This document shows positions 1 through 8,900 of a DNA stretch of 64,000 nt, piece after piece. The position numbers and the translations under genes are program-made. The stretch's first letter is position 1. Every line of letters begins with the position of its first letter. Origin of the DNA: an uncultured Acetatifactor sp. (GTDB lineage: Bacteria > Bacillota > Clostridia > Lachnospirales > Lachnospiraceae). The stretch is taken from NCBI GenBank assembly GCA_947625675.1, contig CANQPH010000007.1, forward strand, positions 1 to 64,000. The letters are read 5' to 3'. Below the pieces are notes generated by a model. That model was not told the origin of the DNA, searched no databases, and saw nothing but the letters and a program-made list of their open reading frames with translations.

Positions 1-5
1 CTTTC

Positions 6-50
6 AAAAAATCGGCGGAGCGGCACTTTGGACAGGTTCAGCCGTTTTTT
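6..50 (-). terminator. Possible weak terminator hairpin at the left edge
   Basis: AAAAAATCGGC at 6-16 pairs imperfectly with GCCGTTTTTT at 41-50 around a long loop, and both strands end in a T-run. It could terminate the glycosyltransferase transcript or a gene entering from the left. A + strand reading frame at 2-52 ends at a stop here, but 16 residues are too few to identify. Confidence 0.3.
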
Positions 51-82
51 AGGTGCAGTTTGCGGAAACTCAAGAATAAGTT

Positions 83-249
83 GCTACAGTTCACTCGTCC
101 GCCAGCCCAGGAGCAGATTCGTGCTTGCACGAATATCTGCTCCTGGCTGAACGGACGAAGGGTGCGCCATTTTATGAGCAAAGACAGTCGCAAAGCGACG
201 GAAAGCGCATAAGCGCGGCTTTGCGAATGGCGCAGAGTGAACTGTAGCG
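83..249. repeat. MITE-like structured repeat, copy 1
   Basis: A 167-bp element bounded by a perfect 14-bp inverted repeat, GCTACAGTTCACTC at 83-96 and GAGTGAACTGTAGC at 236-249. Inside are a long hairpin whose tip contains CGTGCTTGCACGAAT and a second arm closed by TGCGCCAT/ATGGCGCA followed by GCAAAG/CTTTGC. The same blocks in the same order occur at 13366-13551, and part of them at 11203-11280. It has no coding capacity; the short ORF at 84-272 is a shadow of the palindrome. It lies just downstream of the glycosyltransferase stop codon. It could be a non-autonomous transposon relative or a structured RNA. Confidence 0.75.
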
Positions 250-271
250 AACGGTTGGTTGGGCTGAGCCA

Positions 272-1774
272 TTACGCCCTCAGGGCTCCTTGTATGTTCC
301 GCTTCCGCTTTTCATTCAATTTTTCGTACAGGGCGATCTCCTCCGGAGAGAAACCCTCGTACTGCATATGTTCAAAATCACACAGCACGAACAGCAGCTC
401 CGACATGATGTTTTCCGCCTCCCTTGTCACCACGTACTCCTTCTCATTCGCTTTCTGTCTGTCGGACTGTTTCTCTTTCTCCTCGCCCTTCGGCTCGCCT
501 GGAAACCCGCTCTTCGACTCGTTTTTGGACCCGCTCTTCACCTTCCCCTTGTCCTTCTCGGACACGGCGATCATTTCCTTCGCAAGCAGTCTCTGAACCG
601 ACTGGGAAAACTCCCTCCGGGAAATGTTCAGAACATTGGCCATTTCCTTCAGGGTGCAGTTCTCATGGGGCTGGTCCAGGTAATACAACAGCTTCACGTC
701 AACGGTGGTCAGATCGTTCCGCAGGGCCACGATGTCAAACAATCTCTCCTGGAGCTTCCTTTCCCTGTAAATATCGAAGAAAGTTCCCTCCCCTTCCAGC
801 ACGCCCTCGCTCACCCTCGTCCGCTCGTTCCCCAGTTTGTAATTCCCGGGTATGTTCAGGGGAGACACGCTGCCATCGCTGGCGGCGTCAAACAGGAAAC
901 GGTACACCTGCCCCTTTCTTTTCTCATAATCCATGTCGTCGAAGACGTCCTTGTAAAAATCGTTGTAACAGGCGAAAACGGTGCGCTTCATCTGAATTGT
1001 CTTTTTCACGCTGGTCCCCTGGGAAACCAGTGAGCCCTTGGTCTTCACGTAATAGTACACGGGAAGCTTCAGCGCATAAATTTTATCGGTGTGCCGGACA
1101 TATTCCAGATTGAACATGAAATCCTCGCACCAGCTGACGGAATCGTCCATCCTCAGCCCATATTTTTCTATAATGGAGCGCTTGTAAAATTTGTTCCACA
1201 GAACCCCATAATAAAAATCCGCCGGTCTCTGCATCATTTTGACGGCATAATCCATGCGGGTCATAACGCCCTCTTCTTCAATGCTGCCCTTCTGGGAAAC
1301 CCTCTCCCCGATCACCCGGTAGAAATCCGCAATCACCATGTCGCAGTCGTTCTCCCGGGCGGCCTGCAGGAAAAACCTCGTGGCCTCCGGCGCAATCCAG
1401 TCATCGCTGTCCAAAAACTGCAGATATTCCCCTCTGGCCATGGAGATCCCCCGGTTACGAGTATCGGAAACCCCCGTGTTTTCCTTGTGCAACACCCGGA
1501 TACGTCCATCCTTCGCCCCGTAAGCTTCGCAGATCCTGCCGGAATCGTCCGTGCTCCCGTCGTCGAGCAGCAACAATTCAAAATCCTTGTACTCCTGGTT
1601 CAGGATGCTTTGAATGCACCTCTCTATCGTCTTTTCCGCATTGTAAACCGGGACGATGATGCTGACCGTCGGCGCCGCTTCCCGGTTCCCCCCGCCGCCA
1701 CCGGCACGGGCTTCTTTTCGGCTCCTTTCGCTTCCTGCCGCCGGCTCCGCCCCTGGAGAAAGCATCCCCTTCAT
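272..1774 (-). CDS. Family 2 glycosyltransferase fused to a MarR-like winged-helix domain
   Basis: The N-terminal two thirds is a GT-A family 2 glycosyltransferase: the strand TVSIIVPVYNAEKTI, the nucleotide-binding region LLLDDGSTDDSG and the metal-binding FLDSDDW are all present. It is expected to transfer a sugar from a nucleotide donor to a cell-surface glycan. The last ~160 residues are unrelated and read as a MarR-type winged helix (LTTVDVKLLYYLDQ, then a helix-turn-helix around LKEMANVLNISRREFSQSV, then a helix-rich end). The wing is interrupted by a Lys/Glu/Ser-rich low-complexity insert. I chose the ATG at 1774 because AAGGA lies 7 nt upstream; an in-frame TTG at 1828 has its AGGA too close. 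It follows the HD-domain gene by about 78 nt and is probably co-transcribed. Confidence 0.85.
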   Translation of the reverse strand: MKGMLSPGAEPAAGSERSRKEARAGGGGGNREAAPTVSIIVPVYNAEKTIERCIQSILNQEYKDFELLLLDDGSTDDSGRICEAYGAKDGRIRVLHKENTGVSDTRNRGISMARGEYLQFLDSDDWIAPEATRFFLQAARENDCDMVIADFYRVIGERVSQKGSIEEEGVMTRMDYAVKMMQRPADFYYGVLWNKFYKRSIIEKYGLRMDDSVSWCEDFMFNLEYVRHTDKIYALKLPVYYYVKTKGSLVSQGTSVKKTIQMKRTVFACYNDFYKDVFDDMDYEKRKGQVYRFLFDAASDGSVSPLNIPGNYKLGNERTRVSEGVLEGEGTFFDIYRERKLQERLFDIVALRNDLTTVDVKLLYYLDQPHENCTLKEMANVLNISRREFSQSVQRLLAKEMIAVSEKDKGKVKSGSKNESKSGFPGEPKGEEKEKQSDRQKANEKEYVVTREAENIMSELLFVLCDFEHMQYEGFSPEEIALYEKLNEKRKRNIQGALRA

Positions 1775-1852
1775 ATGATAATCCTTCACGTCACGTACAC
1801 CCTTTCTATTTACCTTTCGTTCCCGCAAAAATCCTTGGCGATTTCCAGACGT

Positions 1853-2398
1853 TCAATCCTGGAAGGTCTTCAACGCATCTATGGTCTGTTGGATCAATTC
1901 ATCCAAAGTCCAGCCCAGCATTTCGGCCCCTTGATTGATCACCTCTCTGGAACAGCCCGCCGCAAAGCCCTTGGTCTTGAACTTCTTTTTCACGGACTTC
2001 ACTTCTAGATCCTGAACGCTCTTGGAGGGACGCATCAACACCACCGCCCCGATGAGGCCGGTGAGCTCGTCCACCGCAAACAGCACCTTTTCCATCTGAT
2101 GTTCCGGCTTGATGTCCACCGTCAGGCCGTAGCCATGGCTGGCCGTGGCATGAATGATCCTCTCGTCCACCCCTCTCTCCCGCATGATCTCCTGGGACTT
2201 GATGCAGTGCTCTTCCGGAAATCGCTCAAAATCCAGGTCATGCAGCAGACCCACGATTCCCCAAAAGTCCTTCTCCTCCCCGTACCCCAGCTTTTCCGCA
2301 AAATACATCATGGTTTTTTCCACGATCTGGGCGTGCTCCAGGTGAAAAGGCTCCTGATTGTATTCCGTCAACAGATTCCACGCTTCTTCTCTCGTCAT
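1853..2398 (-). CDS. HD-domain phosphohydrolase-like protein
   Basis: 181 residues with the HD-superfamily pattern: a first histidine in FHLEHAQIV, the HD pair in GLLHDLDFERF, a histidine in ATASHGYG and a later aspartate in FAVDELTGLI. Such proteins bind metal and hydrolyse phosphoesters; the substrate cannot be told here. The length is typical of small stand-alone HDIG proteins. The start is supported by GAGGAG 8-9 nt upstream. The C-terminal half has a Lys-rich stretch and an acidic amphipathic end. It is the first gene of a likely two-gene transcript with the glycosyltransferase. Confidence 0.8.
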   Translation of the reverse strand: MTREEAWNLLTEYNQEPFHLEHAQIVEKTMMYFAEKLGYGEEKDFWGIVGLLHDLDFERFPEEHCIKSQEIMRERGVDERIIHATASHGYGLTVDIKPEHQMEKVLFAVDELTGLIGAVVLMRPSKSVQDLEVKSVKKKFKTKGFAAGCSREVINQGAEMLGWTLDELIQQTIDALKTFQD

Positions 2399-2523
2399 TT
2401 TCCGCTTTCTCCTCTACTTCATTAACTTCATTAATTTGCATCAGCAGAATTATTCTACCACAAAATAACAATCTCTACAAGAATTCCGTCAAAAGTTGCT
2501 GCAGGCTGCGGGGAAGTAAATCA

Positions 2524-2551
2524 TTGACTATTTCTTTTTTTTCTGTATAAT
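2524..2551 (+). promoter_or_regulatory. Predicted sigma-A promoter for the amidotransferase gene
   Basis: TTGACT and TATAAT with a 16-bp spacer, about 50 nt before the ATG at 2601. Confidence 0.7.
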
Positions 2552-2600
2552 GACAATGAAAAGTATTTTGGGAAACAAATGGATTTGACAGGAGCGCAAC

Positions 2601-3302
2601 ATGAATCCTTTAATTGGTATCATGCCCTTGTGGGATGAAAAAAAGGACAGCATATGGATGCTGCCCGGATATATGGATGGAATTCTTCAAGCAAAAGGCA
2701 CGCCGATCATCTTTCCTTTTTCCGACGATCAGGAAGAACTGAAACGGCTCGTGGAGCTGTGTGACGGCATCCTGTTCACAGGCGGCCATGACGTCTCCCC
2801 GATGCTGTACCACGAAGAACCTCTTGATGAGCTCATCTCCTGCTGTGACAAAAGGGACAAACTGGAATCGACCGTACTGCAGATCGCCCTGGAAGCCGAA
2901 AAGCCCATCCTGGGGATCTGCCGGGGCATCCAGTTCATCAACGCTTTCCTCGGAGGCACGCTCTATCAGGATCTCCCCTTGCAGCATCCTTCCGAGGTGC
3001 CGCACCGCCAGCCTGCGCCCTATAATATTCCCGCCCACAGCGTCCGTATCCTTGAGGGCTCCCCGCTGCGGCAATGTCTCGGCATCGACGAGCTGCCCGT
3101 CAACAGCTGCCACCACCAGGCGATCAAAACACTGGCTCCCGGCCTCGAGCCCATGGCCGTCTCGCCGGACGGACTTGTGGAGGCTCTGTATATGCCCTGC
3201 TACAAGTATCTGTGGGCGGTTCAATGGCATCCGGAATTTTCCTTCCGGACGGATGAAAACAGCAGGAAAATATTCCGGGCGTTCGTTGAGACGATGAGGT
3301 AA
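2601..3302 (+). CDS. Class I glutamine amidotransferase-like protein (peptidase C26, gamma-glutamyl-GABA hydrolase type)
   Basis: 233 residues of the class I GATase fold. The nucleophile elbow is GICRGIQ, with the catalytic Cys around residue 107; a GGHDVSP loop precedes it, and the His-Glu pair lies in the C-terminal AVQWHPEF. PuuD-type members hydrolyse gamma-glutamyl amides such as gamma-glutamyl-GABA in the cytoplasm. No putrescine pathway genes are adjacent, so the substrate is uncertain. The start has GGAG 7-8 nt upstream and a good promoter. It is monocistronic and convergent with the LysR gene. Confidence 0.9.
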   Translation: MNPLIGIMPLWDEKKDSIWMLPGYMDGILQAKGTPIIFPFSDDQEELKRLVELCDGILFTGGHDVSPMLYHEEPLDELISCCDKRDKLESTVLQIALEAEKPILGICRGIQFINAFLGGTLYQDLPLQHPSEVPHRQPAPYNIPAHSVRILEGSPLRQCLGIDELPVNSCHHQAIKTLAPGLEPMAVSPDGLVEALYMPCYKYLWAVQWHPEFSFRTDENSRKIFRAFVETMR

Positions 3303-3320
3303 GGCCCATGCTGTTTTAAC

Positions 3321-4247
3321 TCAGTCCTTCCTCAAACTCACCCCCTGCCCGTCCCGGTACTTGGCGATCTCTTCCAGATATTTCTGCCCCAGGGGACTGA
3401 TGGCGATGCCCTTGCGGGCCAGGTAGCCGATGGTCATGGTTTCCTCCGATTGCAGAGGGATGGCGCAGTACTCGCTGCCGTTGAGTTCCTCGCAAATGAT
3501 GCCGGAACAGAGGGTAAAACCGTTCAGTCCCACCATGAGGTTCAGCATGGTGGCCCGGTCATTGGCCTTGATCAGCCGCTTATATTCATAGGTGCTCAGC
3601 ACCTCTTCCGCAAAATAGAAGGAATTGTAAGTTCCCTGTTCAAAAGAAAGGCAGGGATATTCCGCCAGTTCCTCCAAAGCGATGCTTTCCCGAGAAGCCA
3701 GCGGATGCCCCTTCCAAAGATACACGTATATGCCGCATTTCAATAGTTCCGTAAATTCCAATTCATATTCGTGAAAAAGCTTGGTCAGCACTTTCCTGTT
3801 GAAATCATTGAGGTACAGGATCCCGATTTCGCTCCGAAAATTTTTCACGTCCTCGATCACGTCATAAGTCCTGGTCTCATGCACCGCAAATTCATATTCG
3901 TCCATGCCGAACTGCTTCACCATCTCGATGAAGGCATTGACGGCGAAGGTATAGTGCTGCATGGAAACGCTGAACCTCTTTTTCACCTTTTTCTTGTCCA
4001 CGTAGCGGGCTTCCATCAAGGCATACTGTTCCACCACCTGTCTGGCGTAACCGATGAACTCCTCCCCTTCCGGGGTCAGAAGAATTCCCTTGTTGGTGCG
4101 GCGGAACAGTTCCACCCCGATCTCCTCCTCCAGCTCCCGAATGGCCACGGAGAGACTGGGCTGGGAGAGATACAGGGTGCGGGCCGCCTCGTTCATGGAT
4201 TTGGAGTTGGCCATGGTAATGGCATAATGCAGCTGATTCAAAGTCAT
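3321..4247 (-). CDS. LysR family transcriptional regulator
   Basis: 308 residues, the usual LysR length. The N-terminal helix-turn-helix is typical (LHYAITMANSKSMNEAARTL, then SQPSLSVAIRELEEEIGVEL). The rest is the substrate-binding co-inducer domain. It sits 133 nt downstream of metY on the same strand, so it may control metY or sulfur/methionine genes; this is inference from position only. The gap contains a tandem 35-bp repeat. The ATG at 4247 has AAGGA about 12 nt upstream, a rather long spacing. Confidence 0.92.
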   Translation of the reverse strand: MTLNQLHYAITMANSKSMNEAARTLYLSQPSLSVAIRELEEEIGVELFRRTNKGILLTPEGEEFIGYARQVVEQYALMEARYVDKKKVKKRFSVSMQHYTFAVNAFIEMVKQFGMDEYEFAVHETRTYDVIEDVKNFRSEIGILYLNDFNRKVLTKLFHEYELEFTELLKCGIYVYLWKGHPLASRESIALEELAEYPCLSFEQGTYNSFYFAEEVLSTYEYKRLIKANDRATMLNLMVGLNGFTLCSGIICEELNGSEYCAIPLQSEETMTIGYLARKGIAISPLGQKYLEEIAKYRDGQGVSLRKD

Positions 4248-4295
4248 GGATGTCGCAATTCCTTTCCTAAACCCTTACAGCACTTTCTCTGCGGG

Positions 4296-4374
4296 GCCTT
4301 CCGGCCACAGCGCCCTCATCACGGCACTTTCGTCACAGAGCCTTCCGGCCGCAGCGCCCTCATCATGGCATTTC
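4296..4374. repeat. Two-copy direct repeat between metY and lysR
   Basis: GCCTTCCGGCC begins two near-identical ~35-bp copies at 4296 and 4340 (44-bp period). Each can be read on the minus strand as a short peptide starting MMRAL or VMRAL, but the frame changes between copies, so coding is unlikely. The copies differ by a few substitutions. Confidence 0.7.
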
Positions 4375-4380
4375 CCCGGG

Positions 4381-5688
4381 TCACTCCACCGCCCGGAAGG
4401 CCTCTTCCAGATCCTCCAGGATGTCATCGATGTTCTCCGTGCCGATGGAAAGACGGATGGTGTTGGGCTTGATGCCCTGATCCAGCAGTTCTTCCTCGCT
4501 CAGCTGAGAATGGGTGGTGGAAGCGGGATGGATCACCAGAGATTTCACGTCCGCCACGTTGGCCAGGAGGGAGAAAAGCTCCAGGTTGTCGATGAACTTT
4601 TTGGCCTTCTCCGCATCCCCCTTGATCTCAAAGGTGAAAATGGATCCGCCGCCGTTGGGGAAATACTTCTTATAAAGAGTCTGCTGCCGGGGATCCGCGC
4701 TGACGGAAGGATGATGCACCTTTTCCACCTGGGGATGGTTGTTCAAGTATTCCACCACCTTCAAGGCGTTCTCCACATGTCTCTCCACCCGCAGGGAAAG
4801 GGTTTCCAGACCCTGGAGGAAGAAAAAGGCATGGAAGGGAGAAAGGGTGGCCCCGGTATCCCGCAGGAGGATCGCCCGGATCTTGGTCACGAAGGCCGCC
4901 GCACCCACCGCCTTGGTGAAGCTCACGCCGTGATAGCTGGGGTTGGGATCCACCAGAGAAGAAAACTTTCCGCTGGCTTCCCAGTCAAATTTGCCGCTGT
5001 CCACAATCACGCCGCCGATGGTGGTGCCGTGGCCGCCGATGAACTTGGTGGCGGAATGCACCACGATGTCCGCACCGTATTCGATGGGGCGCACCAGATA
5101 AGGGGTGGCGAAGGTGTTGTCAATGGCCAAGGGGATCTTGTGGGCATGGGCGATGTTCGCCAGGCGTTCAATGTCCACCACGTCGGAGTTGGGATTGCCC
5201 AGGGTCTCAATGAAGACCACCTTGGTATTGTCCTGAATGGCTCCCTCCACTTCCTCATAATTGAAAGGATCCACGAAGGTGGTTTGGATGCCGTACTGGG
5301 GAAGGGTGTGAGCCAGGAGATTGTAGGTTCCGCCATAAATATTCTTGGCGGCCACGATGTGATCCCCGGCCTGGGCCAGATTTTCAAAGGTATAGGTGAT
5401 GGCCGCCGCACCGGAGGCCACCGCCAGGGCCGCCACGCCGCCCTCCAGGGCCGCAATCCTCTTTTCAAACACATCCTCCGTGGGATTGGTCAGCCTTCCG
5501 TAAATATTGCCCGCATCCGTCAGATTGAATCTGGCCGCCGCATGGGCGCTGTTGTGGAATACGTAAGAGGAGGTCTGGTAAATCGGCACCGCTCTAGAAT
5601 CCGTCACGGGATCCGCCTGCTCCTGTCCCACATGAAGCTGTAAGGTTTCAAATTTTAAATTTCTTTCCGAATAGGGTTTCTTGCTCAT
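4381..5688 (-). CDS. metY: O-acetylhomoserine aminocarboxypropyltransferase (O-acetylhomoserine sulfhydrylase)
   Basis: 435 residues, full length for the MetY branch of the Cys/Met-metabolism PLP enzymes. The PLP lysine lies in VVHSATKFIGGHG; upstream are the cofactor-phosphate loop ASGAAAITYTFENLAQAGDH and the substrate region IYGRLTNPTEDVFE. It makes homocysteine from O-acetylhomoserine and sulfide, or handles related thiols, in the cytosol. Length and the GHGTTIGG motif favour MetY over MetB/MetC. GAGGT lies a few nt before the ATG, and a clear promoter sits upstream. No SAM riboswitch was recognised in the leader. Confidence 0.95.
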   Translation of the reverse strand: MSKKPYSERNLKFETLQLHVGQEQADPVTDSRAVPIYQTSSYVFHNSAHAAARFNLTDAGNIYGRLTNPTEDVFEKRIAALEGGVAALAVASGAAAITYTFENLAQAGDHIVAAKNIYGGTYNLLAHTLPQYGIQTTFVDPFNYEEVEGAIQDNTKVVFIETLGNPNSDVVDIERLANIAHAHKIPLAIDNTFATPYLVRPIEYGADIVVHSATKFIGGHGTTIGGVIVDSGKFDWEASGKFSSLVDPNPSYHGVSFTKAVGAAAFVTKIRAILLRDTGATLSPFHAFFFLQGLETLSLRVERHVENALKVVEYLNNHPQVEKVHHPSVSADPRQQTLYKKYFPNGGGSIFTFEIKGDAEKAKKFIDNLELFSLLANVADVKSLVIHPASTTHSQLSEEELLDQGIKPNTIRLSIGTENIDDILEDLEEAFRAVE

Positions 5689-5773
5689 TTTCTACCTCTT
5701 TCCGCAGCGGATGCCCGCTCGCTTTTTCTTTTCTAGAGGTATCTTAGCACTCCAATCCGGTCTTGTCTAATAC

Positions 5774-5802
5774 ATAATACCACGGTCTTGCTATAGTTTC
5801 AA
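5774..5802 (-). promoter_or_regulatory. Predicted promoter for metY
   Basis: On the minus strand, TTGAAA and TATTAT with a 17-bp spacer, about 86 nt before the metY start. It overlaps the end of the glycerate-kinase-like scrap, which supports that scrap being non-functional. Confidence 0.65.
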
Positions 5803-5918
5803 ATTATAACTAGATGATGACGAGGTTCTACAAGTCCCACCGTAATATCGTTGACATTGGTTCCGGTGGGGCCAACAATCGGACCTCCTCCTGCAGCGCC
5901 TTCAGCGATACAGCGCAT
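5799..5918 (-). pseudogene. C-terminal scrap of a glycerate 2-kinase (GckA/MOFRL-type) gene
   Basis: A 39-codon frame, not in the ORF track, ends with GPTGTNVNDITVGLVE. That matches the conserved C-terminal GPTGTNVND signature of GckA/TtuD-type glycerate 2-kinases. Nothing else of that ~400-residue enzyme is present: the frame starts inside the last codons of the Lhr helicase gene in another frame. I read it as the surviving 3' end of a deleted kinase gene, so the Lhr 3' end was probably joined to it by a deletion. The metY promoter lies over its stop codon. Confidence 0.55.
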
Positions 5919-8900
5919 AATCCTGCATTTCCCGCAGGAAACCCGCCTCCTTCAAGGGGGCTCCCTCCGGATACTCCTTTACCACCAGACGATTCCTGCC
6001 GGGAAACACCTTTTTTCCCCGGAAATTCCGAACCAGGGCGGAAAGCAGTTCCCTGAAAACCTCTGAGGGAAGTTCCCCGGAGGGTTCCGGCCCCAGAAGC
6101 TTAAGCGTCCTTCCATATCGCTCCAAGGCCAACACGGGAAGGCCGTCCAAAAGCCCGACCAAAGTTCCCGGAACCCGCTGGAACTCCCGGTCCTCCTGAT
6201 GGGAAAGGGCCTTGCCCCAGACCAGAGCCGGATCACAGGCGTTCAGCCACTTGATCCGATCTTCCAAAGGGGCGGCCTCCTGCAATGCGTTTTCCAGCGA
6301 ATCCCCTTCCCGCGGCCCATTTTCCAGGGATCTTCCCTCCTGCAATCCGTTTCCAGAGAAAGCGATCCCTTGCGGCCCAGTTCCCAGCGAATCCCTCTCC
6401 TGCAATCCGTTTCCAGAGAAAGCGGCCTCCTTTCCTCCATCTTCAAGGGAAAAGGCTTCCTGCGGCCCGGCATACCGCTCCAGGGCCCACACCGTTCCCT
6501 CATAGTCCTGACTGCGGACGAACTGGGCGCCGCTCATGCCCCGCACGAAGTATCCCCGACGCACCCTTCCGGTATATTCCCAGATGCGCAGCACATCCAG
6601 GGCCTCTCCCCAGGCCGGACCTTCCGGGAATTTCTCATAGGTTTCCCGGCACAGGATTTTTTTCCTGGCAAACAGCTGCTCCAGCCAATCCTCCAGGGCC
6701 TGGGCCTTCCTGGGATGCACAACGTCCCACCGTCCTGCGGACATCTGCTTCACTCTGGCCCCCACCCTCTGTCTGGCCGTCGCCCTGGACAGGGAAGATC
6801 GGTTCAGCCATTGCCTGACCGGCAGAAAACTGTCCGCACATACCAGCCCCTGACAGGCCAGCTCCATCAGAGTTTCCGTCACCGGTTTCTCCGGCGACAG
6901 GGCCGTCAGGGTCTGGGCGAAACAGGCTCCCCTGGCCCGGAGGGCTCGATAAACCGCCTGCTGCGTTTCCGTAAGTCTTATCTCCGAGGCCCTTTTCTCC
7001 ACTTTCCAGCTATCCGCACCCGTCAGGGCTCCTTTTCCCGTCTCCTGGCTCTCCGCACTCGTCAAGCCACCTTCCCCCATCTCCAGGCCGACATCCGCCT
7101 GCCAGTCCACGTCCTCATAGCGATAAAAAGCCAGTTCGCCGTCCTCCCTCATCTTCCAGAAATATTCTCCCTCGGCCAGCAGCTGATCCAACAAGCCTTC
7201 CCGGTACCCTCGCACTCTTCGAGGAAGCAGGATCCCTTCCCAGGCCTCCGCCGGAAAAAAGCTTCCCTGCAACTGACTTAAGCTTTCCCGCAGCTGATCC
7301 AGGGGCGATGCGTTGGTCTCCACGAGGGAAGCCATCCAGGCGGCGTAGGCCTGGGGCGGCCTGGTCACGGCCTGTCGTCTCATGGCCTGCAGGACCGCTT
7401 TCCCGGCCTGCCTGTACAGCCTGGCATGATAATAAACTCCCTCCGCCAGCACAACCTCTTTTTTCTCGCAAAGCTCTCCCAATATCTTTTCCAGGAAATC
7501 CTCTTCCAGGCAGTAACGCTCCTGAATCCGTTCAAAGGTTTGGCCGCCCCGATAATAAAGCATGCGCCGAAGGATGTGCTCTGCAGCCTCATCGGCTCCC
7601 CGGCCTTCCCGGGAACCCGACCCTCCATCACCGCTTCCGTTCTCTTCCAAGGAACCAGGCTCTCCGCCCTCTGCGCCGTCCTCCTCCCTGGCTCCCGGCA
7701 GAGCCGCCTCCAACATCCTGCGGTAATCCTCTACCTGTTCTCCTGCCACCCAGAGCCCCGGCTCCACATAGACCGCCGACCCCTTCGCCGCCAATTCCTC
7801 CAGCCACTCCAGGGGACAGCCTAGAGCCGCCAGTTCCTCCGCCTCCGCATCTCCCTCTGTCAGGAAAAAAGCATGAAGCTGCTCCGGGCTCTCCGGTCGG
7901 CGCCGCCGCTCCTCCACGTTTCGCCGCTGTTCCTCCAGCGCCTGGGCGGAAGGCCTCGGCAAGGCTTCCAGCTCCTTCAAATTTTCTTCCACCGACCGGA
8001 CGATGCCCGAAGAAGAAGGAAAATAATTATACATCTGCTCCGCTTCCACCTGCCATTTCAAAGGCAGGGACATGGGGGAAGGCGTCTCCGTCCACATTTC
8101 CCGCACGGTCATCCGCCCGCTTCTGATCTCCTGAAAGATTTCCCGCACTCCCTGGATGTCCCACAGATCTTCCAGGCACTCCCTGACGGTTTCCCGCACA
8201 AGAGGATGCCCTTTTTCTTCTTTCAGCCGATCCAACAGCTCCGTGCTGCGCAGTCTCTGGAGCCACAGGGGAGTCCTGCCCTTCTGCTTCATCCCCGTCA
8301 TCAGGGCCCGGGCCGCATTGTATCGAAAAGTCATGGAAAAAACCGGAGTCCCCGGAAGCATGGCCTCCAGAATTTCCCGGGCCAGATCCATCTCAATCCG
8401 CCCGAACAATCCCTCCGGCAGACGGTCTTCTCCATAGGAATACAGCAGGAAACCGTCTTCCTCGTCCACGCAGCCCACATTTTTGCCCATTTCCTTCTGC
8501 GCCTCATATTGAAGCAGCAGGGACAGGGGCGCATTCACCCTTCTGCCGAACAGGGAATGCACCATCATCTGGGGACAACCGTTAGCATCCCGAAAATGTT
8601 CCACCAAAATCGTCCGGTCATCCGGCAGAAGTCCAGTCGACGCCGCCTGGCGCTCCAGGAAATCCGCCGCCCCTTCCGCCGCATTTTCATCCAGTCCCAG
8701 GGCGGACAGCTGTGCCAGGAGTTCCTGACGGGAATCCAGATCCAGACATCCTCCCAGCCTTCTCATGATCCGTCCAAAGGCTTTGCCGGTACGGAAAGAT
8801 CGGCCTTTGATCTCCCCCTTCCAAAAAGGCAGCCTGGCTCCGGAAGCCTCCGCCGGGGCCAGGATCACCGTATCCCGATCCTGTCTGACCACTCTCCAGC

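Noticed and set aside
2-52. 3' end of a + strand gene entering from the left edge
   Set aside because: Only 16 residues would be visible and they match nothing I recognise; the region may equally be a terminator.
84-272. 62-residue minus-strand ORF at the left edge
   Set aside because: It lies wholly within the structured repeat and has no ribosome site; the palindromes create the open frame.
5689-5800. Possible SAM riboswitch or T-box in the metY leader
   Set aside because: The leader is short after the predicted start of transcription and lacks the conserved S-box core or a T-box motif.
6199-7281. 360-residue + strand ORF, and many other long ORFs opposite Lhr, ppdK, metY and PEPCK
   Set aside because: They are antisense shadows of high-GC coding DNA, without ribosome sites or recognisable domains.
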